Counted from the stretch's first letter, positions 21,644 to 31,560 are shown. The stretch is DNA of 64,000 nucleotides from Protula sp. h YS-2021 (GCA_949752745.1 OX457025.1:95297804-95361803); one strand, 5' to 3'. The notes: a model not told the origin generated them from the letters alone. Numbers and translations are program-made.

Positions 21644-22012
21644 TTATGCTCGCAAGATGGCGAAGAGTGGATGTTGTATAGCTTCTAGAAATCGTAAGCC
21701 TGCGCGCCAATTCTCCATATCAAAGTGAATCATATCTGCATATGGATTATCTGGCACAACTCCATAATAATCCAGTGGATAATCATGTAAAACATTTCTC
21801 CAGAATGTCACGCGTATGTTAGAATCATTTTCAATCACATACACTTCAACTTCAAGTCTGCGTTTAAACCCAGGTTTAAGCGATATGTTTTTAAAGTGTT
21901 TCCACACTTCAGGTTTAAGCCGATAATCAGAAATTATCCGAGAACCTATTATTACTTCATTCCTCTCACTTACAGTAAGGTAAGCACCACTGTTAAACAT
22001 GAGTGCATTCAT
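21644..22012 (-). CDS. Possible PC4-like repeat protein (122 aa)
   Basis: ATG 22,012 overlaps the stop of the upstream PC4-like gene by two bases (ATGA). Two repeats can be seen: one ends DYRLKPEVWKHFKNI, the other IHFDMENWRAGLRFLE. In each, a strand-rich part precedes a loop and a W-containing helix. Copy 2 (34,964-35,392) is longer, with a different C-terminus that runs into the next gene's start, so one of the two has a frame change near 21,680. Single-stranded nucleic-acid binding would fit, but it rests on a motif-level reading. Confidence 0.55.
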   Translation of the reverse strand: MNALMFNSGAYLTVSERNEVIIGSRIISDYRLKPEVWKHFKNISLKPGFKRRLEVEVYVIENDSNIRVTFWRNVLHDYPLDYYGVVPDNPYADMIHFDMENWRAGLRFLEAIQHPLFAILRA

Positions 22013-22383
22013 GATGAGAATACCTTGTTATGAGCTGTCTTCTTGTCTTCGAAGCCTTTATCTCTTTCTTTCACTTGCTTCTTCAATATTTTCCATTCAG
22101 GTATTGTTAGCAAAATACCCTTTTTCGTAGGACGGTTTCTTCCAGTCCCCTCATCTCTGAGGTACTTGCGAATGTTTACCACTCCTTCATTGTTTTGTTT
22201 CATAATCTTGATATACTTTCCATTTCCTGGAGAAAGCATTCCATCCCACGACTGTGGTGTTGGTGCCGTCTCCACTTTCAATTTCTTGATGATAGTGGTA
22301 GGATTTTTAACTTTTAAGTCTCTAACTGTATCTGCAAGAGTATCCATGTCAGTTGTAGATCTCTTACGACTTTCACGTTCCAT
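22009..22383 (-). CDS. PC4-like single-stranded DNA-binding protein (124 aa)
   Basis: The C-terminal half reads KYIKIMKQNNEGVVNIRKYL, then a Gly/Arg linker, then KKGILLTIPEWKILKKQV. This matches the order of the PC4/p15 coactivator fold: two strands with basic residues, a strand with G-I-L-L, then E-W and a helix. The N-terminal half is Lys/Arg/Ser-rich, like PC4's regulatory tail. Copy 2 (35,423-35,764) is also open over its whole length. A role coating single-stranded DNA made by the protein-primed polymerase, or controlling late genes, is plausible. A TATAAAAG box at 22,440-22,447 (minus strand) lies 57 bp upstream, overlapping the PolB stop. Confidence 0.72.
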   Translation of the reverse strand: MERESRKRSTTDMDTLADTVRDLKVKNPTTIIKKLKVETAPTPQSWDGMLSPGNGKYIKIMKQNNEGVVNIRKYLRDEGTGRNRPTKKGILLTIPEWKILKKQVKERDKGFEDKKTAHNKVFSS

Positions 22384-22439
22384 GTTAACGCTTCAATGTC
22401 CACACCTCAAATAACTCTTACGTTGGAGGACTTCCCCTC

Positions 22440-22447
22440 TTTTATAC
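22440..22447 (-). promoter_or_regulatory. TATA box for the PC4-like gene cluster, overlapping the PolB stop
   Basis: The minus strand reads GGTATAAAAGAGG here. It lies 57 bp before ATG 22,383 and includes the TAA of PolB. Copy 2 has TATAAAAGG at the same place (35,818-35,826), 54-62 bp before ATG 35,764. Conservation in both copies supports function. Confidence 0.6.
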
Positions 22448-25400
22448 CACAGCCTTGTAATGTCCATGAGCTAAAGTGGAATAGACATCATCCAATACAT
22501 ATTGCTTGTCGTCATATGGGGAGGGGGCTACCTTCCTAATCTTCTCCGAGAAAAGCTGGTTACTATGCCTTCGAATAATGTGACCTGTAGCCATAGTTTG
22601 AGTTTGGTTGAACAAACTGTCTCTATACTGCGCATGTTTAATGCGTCTTTGGCAAGCTCGAGTAATGCCTTTAGCTGTATGTTTTTCTTTTCCGCCACAC
22701 AATAAACTATACATTTTCGGTCTGAGTCCAACAAACTTCAATAGGGATGCCTGCCGTCTCATCTTTCATTTTCCCAAGCACTTTTTTGTTCACGTTGGAA
22801 TGTAGGAAGTGATCCGGCGGATAGTCACTTGTGTCGAACAGGTCAGCATCTTGCTGCATATCCTTGTAGATATCTTCCGTTTCTATGTCGTAACATAGAC
22901 TGTCGGTGTCGCTGAACAACAACGTGGCATGGGGATACTTGACCATGGTGTAGTTGTAATGAAAGTTGAACATAAGCACTTTGCTGAGGTCGAGAATGGT
23001 GAAGCAAACTTGAATGGGTTTATCCAAAAGCAAATCCACTTTGCGTAAATGTACAGCGGTCAAATCTTCGTTGAAAATTTTGAATTTGTGGAAAGAAGGT
23101 TTGGCTACAAGTTTCTTGAACCGCTTTTCCTCGTGAACCAGTTCAACATTGATTCGCTTTCTCACATTTTCCATGGTTTTACCAAACATAGAGTTGTTCA
23201 TCAGTTTGAAAAAGTCTTTCTCAAACGGGTTCTTGGCCAATTTTCTCTTTTCCGTGTTCAAGCTAATGTATTTTGCCAACCATTTGCTCTGTTCAAACAT
23301 CATCACGCGATGTACTTTGGTGACTTTCAACCCCAGTGAGACGTACTGTTGTAAATTGCTATAATGAAGTACATATTTCTTCTTGTCAGATAAGTTAGGA
23401 ATGAGCTATTCACGAGGTTTCTCTTTCATGTTCAGATCTTTCCGCAGCTTCTGACTGTACTCTCACAATTTTCCAACTTTGACACATTTCCGTTCTGGAG
23501 TCACTGGGTAGTGATTATGATGATCATGGATTGAATTTGGATATTCTAAATCCATTTCCAAAATGAATCCAATGTCATCATCTTCAGCTTCATCCATGAA
23601 GTCGAGGGATTCTGGCTCGCTCATCCACATAAATCCTCTTTGAGGCATGCTTTGTGACATGGCCCAGCCATACAAGTTGTTTGCGTCGAGGTACATCAGA
23701 TAGTTGTTTGGTATCTCAGAATTGTAATCTGCTACGAAGAGATTATTTGCTTTCGCATACTTGTGTGTGATCACAGATATTCCTCCACGTATGCCTTGCT
23801 CAACCATTTGGTACATGTCAATGTCATTGATCAATTCCAACTTCACCTTTTTCGCTTTTAACATTGCATCCCACAACAGTCCTGGTGCTGTATAGTAGTG
23901 AGCAGGATCCAGTTCATATGTGTTGAGGCACCCTTGACGAAAATTTTCAAACACGTCAGCTAGTAATAACACATCTGATTTCAGATACAGGTCGTGGTAT
24001 TCACCAACTATTGTACAGTTGAATGTATCCCACACCTTCTGCGCATGCGCATAATCCTCATCGCTAATGTCCTCTTCGCTAAGCTGACTTAGCTAAGCTA
24101 AAACTTATCCTTTGATGGTAGCTGTGTTTCAGCAAACTTGGATGGTTCGTCCACGTAATCGTAGGGGTACACTCCCTTTCTCAGCAACAAATCTTGTTGA
24201 TCACTATCGTGAATGTGAGAGGTCGTGTTGTAGAAGTTATCTTTCCCTTCTGCTGCAAGGTTGGATACCAACTTCTGTAGAGAGGTATTCATGAACTGAA
24301 AGCTGTCTGTAAATTTCAGATTGCTCTTGGTGAATGCAGTATATTTCTCAATGGTGTTGGGAATGACTGTAATCGTTTCACCTTTGAATTTCCCAATTTC
24401 TCCCATGATCTGGTGACTGTCATAGCCTCGCAAGTTGTGGAAAAACACGGAAATGATAAAGGAATCTTTATCCCCTTGCTGATCTTTTCTAAGTCGGAAT
24501 TGTAAGTTGCATTCATTGTGCGCTACTCCGCGATATTTGCTATTGATATGGTCATGATCTCTCACAATATCTGCTCCTAGAGGTTCATGGCAAATGTAGC
24601 AATCAACAGCGTTCTTGAAATTATCTTTGTCTTCACGAATTATCACCATTTCCTTTGGCTGTTCTAAACCACGTACAATACGATCACGTTCATTCACCAT
24701 ATAGTCTAAAAAGACTTTCACAGCATTGCCTCCTCTATACAGAACTGGTGCACGTGTGTCGTACTGGCTTTGGAAATGATAAACGTTGTGCTCCATTCTT
24801 GTCACACACTTCACGATGTTTATCTAAAAGATCTTGTCGTACAAACCCGTGAAGACAGTTGAAACAATAAAAATATGTACCCTTATGCTTTGATCGATAA
24901 GACATAAGTCTGCTAAAATTCTTGATGAGACAGTAATGCCTCGTCTTGTCATTGCTAATCAGAAGTAAGTTGATTTCTCTCACATTGACGTTTCGACTAA
25001 GTTGTATTGGAACAACTACATCTTGTTCATATCCAAACACGTTGATGGCTACATCGTTCTCCTTTTCAAACTTTGGAATGTCAGTAATTGGTGTCGGAAA
25101 TGTCATACCCTCTACCTTTAATTCCTTCTCAAATGGTTTGTAATGATTCACACGATTTGGGTTGCCGTCGTGAGGGTGAAGGTAAGCCAATACTGACCAT
25201 ACGAAACACTTGTTATCATCATTCTTAATGTTTATCACACCCTTTGTTTTCTTCACTTTCTTCGGTAGTGGAATAAAACTACTCGCTTCCAGAGGCACAA
25301 CGTAGCTGTGTCTACTTTAATGTACAGTATGTTATCCAATACCCAGCCAGAGCCTTGTCGCTCATGTTCGTCAAACTTGGTAAATAATTCTTTATAGGCT

Positions 25401-26029
25401 TCTGGTAGGTCCTGCTCAATATCAGCTGGATTGTATGCTGCATATGTTGGACTGCTGATAAAAGCATTATCCACTTGTTCTACCATAACACCTTCAGCAT
25501 GCGCTGTCAGTTTCTTGAAACGTGCATGCACTACAATGTACCATTTCATTCCATGGTTTAAGGTCTCCAACAAATGTGTCTTGATACGGTTCTCTTGCTC
25601 TCGCATTTCAAGCAGTAAATCCGATCCATCCTCAGACTCAAACCGTTTTTCCTGCGCGTTTTCACCAAGACTAACCCTTCTACCTCTCCCTACTTGTCCT
25701 GTCTTTTGTTTCTTTAAAACATGTTCTTCATGAGGCACATTTTCTATCTTAGCTGGTATGCATGCATGTGCCTCATAAGTATCCATAGATGGAAATTTTA
25801 AATTGCATTCCATACACTGAACTTGACCGTATGGTCAAATGTCATCTTCTTCCATCTTTTGTCTCGTTGCTACTTTCATTTTAGCTTTACTACATGTATG
25901 TGTCTCATAAGTATTCATAGAAGGAAATTTCTCATTGCATTCCATACACTGAACTTGACCGTATGACCAAATGTCATCTTCTTCCATCTTTCGTCTCTTT
26001 GCTCCTTTCCCATGCTCTTCACGTTTCAT
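22442..26029 (-). pseudogene. POLB: Protein-primed family B DNA polymerase with zinc fingers and embedded HNH domain, broken
   Basis: Replicative polymerase of the element, about 1,200 aa in several frame segments. Order on the minus strand: C2HC fingers (CMECNEKF, CMECNLKF), a basic linker, the N-terminal domain, another finger (CFNC...H...C), an HNH/endonuclease-VII segment (CYICHEPLG, VRDHDH, HNECNLQFR), ExoII (HNLRGYDSH), ExoIII (KSDVLLLADVF), Pol A (LDANNLYGWAMS), Pol B (NNSMFGKT), Pol C (FSDTDSL), and an end near YKAVV. Breaks include a TGA at about 25,828, frame changes near 25,300, 24,815-24,735, 24,100, 23,460 and 22,760, and a deletion that removes the ExoI region kept in copy 2. 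I choose ATG 26,029 because the upstream TTG is not a normal start. Confidence 0.95.
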
Positions 26030-26096
26030 CTTAGCTGGTTGTTGTTCCGTCAACTGCTGAAACTGAAATGCTAAAATGTAATCTCAGACATCCTCC

Positions 26097-26105
26097 TTTT
26101 ATATA
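26097..26105 (-). promoter_or_regulatory. TATA box upstream of PolB
   Basis: The minus strand reads TATATAAAA, about 70 bp before ATG 26,029. Copy 2 has TATAAA at 39,534-39,539, about 60 bp before ATG 39,473. This favours the downstream start in copy 2. Confidence 0.6.
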
Positions 26106-26192
26106 CACTCATACATAGACAGAATTTGCGTTTTCATTTCACAACAGAGGATGACCCTTAGAAGGGCCGAAAGATGTTAGTAAGTTGGCTCT

Positions 26193-26585
26193 TCACCAAC
26201 AAGTTGGGTTTCCGCAACTACACTGGTATCTGTAAAACTGCTCCATCGTGAACGGTCTTCTCGAGCACTTGAAAGGATGAAAATTGTAATATTTGATGCT
26301 TCTCAGCGTCGCACCGCACCACCAGCAGTCTGTGCTTGGCTCTGGTCCAGGTAATGTTGCCGTAAACTTTACCATAGCAAACCACCGCAGGTTTTGCAAC
26401 AGTAACGACGTTTTGCATTGTGGTGTACCGGGCTGTTGTGTGGTTGTCCTGGATATTCTAACCACACCCAACACTTGTAGCATTCCGTAGTTAGCGTCAC
26501 TGCCTTGCCGTTTCGAATCATTGTGATTGTACGACTTGTAGACATCTTGCTGCTTGTTTTGGGTAATGTGGCCTTTAACCCTCAT
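26193..26585 (-). CDS. Cys-rich frame upstream of PolB (up to 130 aa), uncertain
   Basis: The C-terminal half holds STDCWWCGATL, a single Cys, then CSCGNPTC, which could form a zinc site. The overlapping second minus-strand frame also encodes a Cys/His-rich stretch just upstream (CYKC...YCCKTC), so a frame change may join the two. A TATAAAT element abuts the 26,585 ATG, so translation more likely starts further in. It is absent from copy 2. I do not recognise it, and real coding is only moderately likely. Confidence 0.3.
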   Translation of the reverse strand: MRVKGHITQNKQQDVYKSYNHNDSKRQGSDANYGMLQVLGVVRISRTTTQQPGTPQCKTSLLLQNLRWFAMVKFTATLPGPEPSTDCWWCGATLRSIKYYNFHPFKCSRRPFTMEQFYRYQCSCGNPTCW

Positions 26586-26762
26586 TTATATGCTACTACA
26601 TACTAGCGACCATTCTCGCATTATATGCTGGCCAGGGAGGGGGGGGGGTCCTGACAGAGCACATGTATGAGTACCCGGGGGGATGGTCCTCACTTTATGC
26701 AGCCAGTCTGTTTCTATCTCCAGCAGGGGTCCACTCTCTATGGGGGTCCTCACTTGAGGTGG

Positions 26763-26770
26763 TATATAAC
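26763..26770 (+). promoter_or_regulatory. TATA box for the right-end gene
   Basis: TATATAAC lies 43-50 bp upstream of ATG 26,813 and reads toward the right terminus. With the minus-strand TATAAA at 26,585-26,590 it gives a divergent promoter pair. Confidence 0.5.
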
Positions 26771-26812
26771 CCATGGTCATTTCAGTTTGGGTTCAAACCC
26801 GCTTCCGTCATC

Positions 26813-27416
26813 ATGGAGTGCTTCTTCGCGTTGAATGATGCTCTCACCATTGCTCAAGTCAGTGAACTTCAACTGCCTGTCACACCGCCACCGACACCGC
26901 CGGAAAGAGTGTACTTCTTCCAGCTGCTGAGGGACCCGGCTCACGGATCAATCCTATGCGTGCCCGTCTTTTTTAATAGAAGGGTCACACTTGGAAAGCG
27001 ACTGAGGGATATCGAGGCTCACCATTATGACGAGGCTTTCTTCAGGACAACCTTGCTGGGGGAGACCATTCCATCACGTCTTGAAGAGGAAGAGTACCCG
27101 GCCTGGGGGATACTTCCTCCAACAGGACCTGGAGATTCGTGCTGGATGTGGCTGCATGCTCTCCCTAGACCGGGTATTGGCAGAATGTGGGCACCAGCTA
27201 TGCTTGATTTGTGCAGCCCATTGGACACAGCAGTTGGCCCTGAACGATTGCTACACAGTAAGATCTTTCAACTGTGGCTTGCGAGGTGATCACTTTCTTT
27301 TCAATGGACAGCAACTCACACACTGCAACAGGCCAATCCAAGACATCGTCGAGTCCGGCAGCAGCAGAAGCAGCAGCAGCAAAAACCTCCCGGTCCTTCT
27401 AAGGGCCACCCACTAA
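26813..27416 (+). pseudogene. RING-like zinc-finger protein at the right end (frameshifted)
   Basis: From ATG 26,813 the first frame gives an acidic, Pro-rich protein (LPVTPPPTPPERVYFF, SRLEEEEYPAWG). Near 27,100 coding appears to move to the other frame, which holds CGCMLSLDRVLAECGHQLCLICAAHW followed by NDCYTVRSFNCG when read through. The C-x-H-x2-C-x2-C core is RING-like, as in E3 ubiquitin ligases, though the first and last metal pairs are incomplete. It reads into the right terminal repeat, mirroring the zinc-finger gene at the left end. An accessory role against host proteins is only a guess. No copy 2 counterpart exists. Confidence 0.45.
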
Positions 27417-27972
27417 TACGAAATAAGCGCTAATCGTGTCATGGTGTTAGTATGTATGTGTATGCATGAGAGTGTGGGAAATGCTAAAAAAAATTTAAAA
27501 AATTTAAAAAAAAATAAAATAAAAATAAAAAAATAAAAAGGGGGCTATTTTTTTATCCCTTTTTATGCCCACTTTTGACTTTAAGGGGGCCTTATAGGTG
27601 AGCTCTAACCATGTAGCTATGAGTTCTCATTTAAAATGGAGAACTTGTTCTAAAATGGAGAACTTGTACGTTTGGGGAGGTGTCTCATCTGTCCGTCTGC
27701 CCGTCTGCTCTGTTATGTGTGTGGAGAGAGATAAAACATAAAGAAAGTTTGCCCCAGCTGCCCCAGCTGTCCGTTTGATTGGCCGCCCGTTTGAATGATC
27801 GCCCACTATCCCTATTACGTCATTATGACGTTCATATGACGTTCATATGACCTCCATATGACCTCCATATCACGTCCATATCACGTCCATGACGTCATGG
27901 GGCTTCTAAAACACCCCCTTACGTCATTATGACGTCACTTCCTGTTTTAGAAGCCCCACTTTTATCCCCACT
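27370..27972 (-). repeat. Polinton right terminal inverted repeat (about 600 bp)
   Basis: The reverse complement matches the left arm in outer blocks (GGATAAAAGTGGGG, AACAGGAAGTGACGT, one 145-bp-like unit), a middle block (AGACGGGCAGACGGACAGAT), and an inner block (TAGCATTTCCCACACTCTC...AACACCAT). It contains one TGACGTCA at 27,930-27,937. A-rich spacer lies at 27,485-27,540. Confidence 0.93.
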
Positions 27973-27978
27973 AGAAAC
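27973..27978. repeat. Target-site duplication, right (AGAAAC)
   Basis: Identical to 9,951-9,956 and directly after the terminal CCCCACT. Confidence 0.93.
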
Positions 27979-29431
27979 AAATACGCATCCTGTCAGAGAG
28001 CAGACATAGTCGTGCTCCAGACAGGTTTACTGAAAATTGACAGATTCCGTGATCCCGGATGATAAAGTTCACTGAAACATAAAAATATTTTTAAAAAAGA
28101 GCAGAGTATGTGAACAGTTATTAGTGTGAAGTCCCGAAATAATCACTTTCCATTTATAAAGTGAAAACGAAGGGATTTACGTCATTATGTTATTTAGATG
28201 CACAGGAACATTTGTAACTGTGCGAGGCGACTCATAATATATCCTAGAACCTCCCGCTCATTCCCCCTCTCCCCATCCCCCTACGCACCAACTGCTTTGT
28301 GTTATCGTATTATTCAGACGACTTGGCGCACCTTCCAGTTTAAAGGAAAAGTCGACAGACATACTGTCGTGGATCCGGGTCAAGTTATGTCAAAGTTTGT
28401 TTGTTTTTTTTTTTTTTTTGCTTTTTTTTTTTTTTTTTGTTTCTGTTTTGATTCAAGCAGTGTCACAAGACAAAGCCCATGGTTTTGCCTTGCTTAATAT
28501 AGCATATTTGCTGCGAAGCCTGAATTTCCACGCATCATCGGCATAGTGAGAGCTCGGAGCGGTGTGGTGTGGTTAGCACAAATTGGCACCCTGACAAATG
28601 CTATACCGTTTCTGAAAGACCGATCGCAAGTCATCGGAGTTCTGTCTGTGTTTATGTTTTCACGTCCATACGCCCATTACTTCTTATTGTTGTGTTTTCT
28701 GTAACGGTACCCTCGAACCATACACCCCCCCTCCTCCCCCTACCATCGCCATCCCTGCCATCACTAGAGAATCCCTGCGCGATGTCGAGGATGAATTTTT
28801 CAGGTGAGGAAGGACAGGACAATTTCCCCCGAACCAACTCCCTCGGGACTACTCCCCCCTTCCATCCACCCCCCCGAACATTCCCCCGTAAGGCGATTCC
28901 TCCCCACCCCCAAAAAAAATTAGATATAGAAACTCATCTTTAAAAGTCCTGCAGCCTAGTTTTTGAAACTTGAAAAACATGTTATGTAAAAAATGCTCTG
29001 TATAAAGAACCTGGGAAACTTAATAAAACTAATTATATTTATAAAAAAATCAATACAAACGCTGAGTACTGAACTTTTTATTAAGACCACATTCTTATAA
29101 AGAACTTATGAATTCAAATCCTGAAACAAAAGGCGTGCATCAGCACTCGATTCCCCCCCATATCCTCCACGAAGTCTTGAAGGGATATCTTAACGCTTTT
29201 ATAAAGTCATCCTTCGCCTTTTATTAACAATAGTTGTGACGTCGCCCATTGTCTTTGCATGAAAATTTTTAAAACAAAAAACATCTTAAGGACTCTAAAC
29301 AGTCTCTTGTTCGTTCGATTGTGTGTCCGTTTTTGGTGTTCCTGAGCTTGAAAAAACCTTCAATGCCAAAAATTAAAATATGCGCACTATTTCAATTCTG
29401 CAAACACTTGCACAGTTATTAGATCTCAGCC
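27979..29431. other. Unassigned spacer between the two Polinton copies
   Basis: AT-rich with a T-run (28,400-28,440) and C-rich stretches (28,720-28,910). No coding region or RNA is supportable. Confidence 0.4.
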
Positions 29432-29721
29432 AATATTGGATGAAGGCAGTAGTTAGAAAACGATAGTTCTGGAACAACCCCTCCCCTCCCCCCTCCCCAC
29501 CCGAGGAGGCATAACCCTAAGTTACCTGTCAATCATCATGACATTAGTCATGTGACTGTCAATCATCATTAGTCACGTGACCTGTCAATCATGTGTCATG
29601 TGACTCCAACCGTATATGAGGAATGTTTTCCCGACCATTAACTTTCCGACCTGAATGGCTCACTTGGTAGAACAGAGGACTCGTATGAGGACCCATGATC
29701 TGCAGGTTGGTGGATCGAAGA
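29432..29721 (+). repeat. tRNA-like repeat, left member of an inverted pair
   Basis: The reverse complement matches 41,231-41,530. It includes GGCTCACTTGGTAGAACAGA and GGTTGGTGGATCGAA, resembling tRNA A and B boxes, and a CAATCATCATTAGTCACGTG-like region upstream. The anticodon arm does not fold well, so it is tRNA-derived rather than a tRNA gene. Confidence 0.7.
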
Positions 29722-30084
29722 AAGAAGAAGAAAAAACCCTGCAAAATTAAAATTGGTGATCAGGTTCGCATTTCCCACATGAAATATGTATTTCAACGGG
29801 ATTATCATATAAAGTGGACGCAAGAAGTCTTCATTAACACAAATCGTTGTAAGAAGCAAGGAGTACACTTGTATCGTGTGAAAGACTTTTTGGACGAAGA
29901 TATTGATGGACATTTCTATGAAGAAGAACTCAGAAAGTGACAAAAGATATTGAATCTGTCTACAGAATTGAAAAGGTTTTCAAAACACGAAGAAGACGAG
30001 GTGTTAAAGAATTATTTGTGAAGTGGTTAGGTTAGCCAAAGAAGTTTAACAGTTGGGTGAAAGAAACTAATATTCGAAAATAAA
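29722..30084 (+). pseudogene. Integrase C-terminal fragment with chromodomain, copy 2
   Basis: Only the region after the DDE core survives. It opens with KKKKKPCKIKIGDQ, runs through a HYHIKW-like segment, shifts frame near 29,937, and ends in the chromodomain. A TAG replaces the Trp of LGWP near 30,035. It is fused directly to the tRNA-like repeat at its 5' end. Confidence 0.85.
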
Positions 30085-30740
30085 GCATCCATTCACATGG
30101 TTTGTCTCTGGACCTACAGGCAGTGGTAAAACTTCTCTAGTTCGAGAAATTCTAGAACAAAAGTTAACTAAACCCTCTCCAAAAAGCATTTTATGGCTCT
30201 ATGCAGCAGATCAGTCTTTGTATAACGGAATGAAAGGTGTGGAATTTTACCAAGTCATTCCAGATGACATTGAAGAGCGTTTTAACCCGAAAAAAAACAA
30301 ACTTGCTCATCATTGATGACTTAATGACCAAATGTCATAGTGATGAGCGTATGACACGTCTCTTTAGTGTTGACAGCAGTCATCAAAATCCAAGCATTAT
30401 TTTTATTGTGCATAATTTATTCCATCATGGTAGAGAAATGCCAAATATTAGTTTGAATACGCATTACATCATTCTGCTTAAAAATCCTAGAGACAGTCAA
30501 CAAATAAGTACATTAGCGCGACAAATGTATCCTGGAAAATCTCAATTTCTCATAGAAGTCTATCAAGATGCTACCAGCAAACCTCATGGATGTTTATTCA
30601 TTGATTTGAAGCCAAAGACGAATGATCAACTACGTATTCGTACAGGCATTTTACCAAAAGATACACATTGCGTATATGTTGATAAAGTAGGGTATGAACA
30701 AGAACCAAGTCACTTGACCATTCGCAGCCAAGATGTCTAA
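30081..30740 (+). pseudogene. Packaging ATPase, copy 2
   Basis: Walker A is intact as SGPTGSGKTS and Walker B reads LLIIDDL. The expected ATG is ATA here. A one-base gain in an A-run near 30,290 changes frame before Walker B. The rest to 30,740 is open and ends VGYEQEPSHLTIRSQDV, showing the C-terminus that copy 1 lost. The stop overlaps the next ATG at 30,733. Confidence 0.85.
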
Positions 30741-31050
30741 ACGTATTCAACCGAATCAACCTTTTCTTCACTTGCTCGCACGCAGCGAGCCTAAACGACG
30801 TAAATCCTTGTGAGAAATTTGTTTAAATATATTGCGAGGGCATTTACCCTTAAGCTCAAAAAGGTATAAGGAATTCAAGCGTGAACGTCATACCCTACGT
30901 ACACTGGCAGATAAGAAGATATCACTTCGAAGAAAAAAGAAGTTGGTTAATCAGAAAGGAGGATTCATTGGAGCTATTGCTAAATTTGCATTACCCTTGT
31001 TAGCTCAGTTGCTGTTAAAAGCATACTATGAAAATGGTCCTCATTGCTAA
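30733..31050 (+). pseudogene. Small basic hydrophobic-tail protein, copy 2
   Basis: Same protein as 16,766-17,092. A deletion of about 36 bases near 30,811 creates a TGA. The second half from about 30,815 is open, and its KKKLVNQKGGFIGAIAKFAL region is nearly identical to copy 1. The normal stop is lost, adding a few residues. Confidence 0.7.
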
Positions 31051-31560
31051 ATATGAATATAAAATGTTGTTAGAAAAGAAGGGAAAAGATGGTGAAATGA
31101 AAACGAAAGTGAATAAACTTTTACGTGGGAAATGAACTCGTGAAAAGGCAATAGAAATTTTCAAGTTCTTGGTCGTCATTTACGAACAATTCAGTCACAA
31201 CAACAACAACAAAAGTCTGTTACATCATCCAATGCAGAAAAATCAGAAAAGTCGCAACAGTTTCTAAACCATTTTCGGCCTATTTATCATGTAAAACTAA
31301 CACAACTTCTAGCAGAACTTAAGAAATATGGTATGAGATGGACAGATAAAAATTAACTTGTTTTAAAAACGGGTACTGTCATTACGAATTCCAACATTAT
31401 TGATTTGTTGAAAGAAGTATTGGTTTCTACAAGAAGAAAAGAACGACGAGAATCACCACATGGTTGGAAGCAGTTTATTGAGGAAATGGTAGACGCTAAT
31501 ATTCCAAAAAACTGTTTTTGGCAAAAATACAACTCGTGAAGATATTACAAAGGAGCAACA
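31028..31560 (+). pseudogene. 113-aa protein and C-terminal extension, copy 2
   Basis: Begins MKMVLIAKYEYKML. A TGA near 31,133 follows LLRGK, and a frame change follows near 31,155. The shared TAA after RWTDKN is also present here (31,354-31,356), followed in frame by LVLKTGTVITNSNIIDLLKE and then GWKQFIEEMVDANIPK. The conserved sequence beyond the shared stop argues that this tail was once translated. Confidence 0.6.

Larger units (their letters stand above)
9957..27972 (+). mobile_element. Full-length Polinton/Maverick element (18,016 bp), copy 1
   Basis: The element starts AGTAGGATAAAAGTGGGGC and ends with the near-complement of that sequence, the last bases being CCCCACT. It is flanked by identical AGAAAC hexamers. 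It has long terminal inverted repeats and the expected gene set: rve integrase with chromodomain, packaging ATPase, adenain-like protease, double- and single-jelly-roll capsid proteins, and protein-primed PolB. Genes 14,265-20,828 point right and 20,965-26,585 point left. Length, AG...CT ends and a 6-bp duplication all fit the family. Most large ORFs carry stops or frameshifts, so it is decayed. Virion formation is known or proposed for relatives, not shown here. Confidence 0.97.

Noticed and set aside
25431..25733. Plus-strand ORFs antisense to PolB and the PC4-like genes (also 22,043-22,414, 24,655-24,852, 35,391-35,795)
   Set aside because: Shadow frames. The minus strand carries the recognisable motifs.
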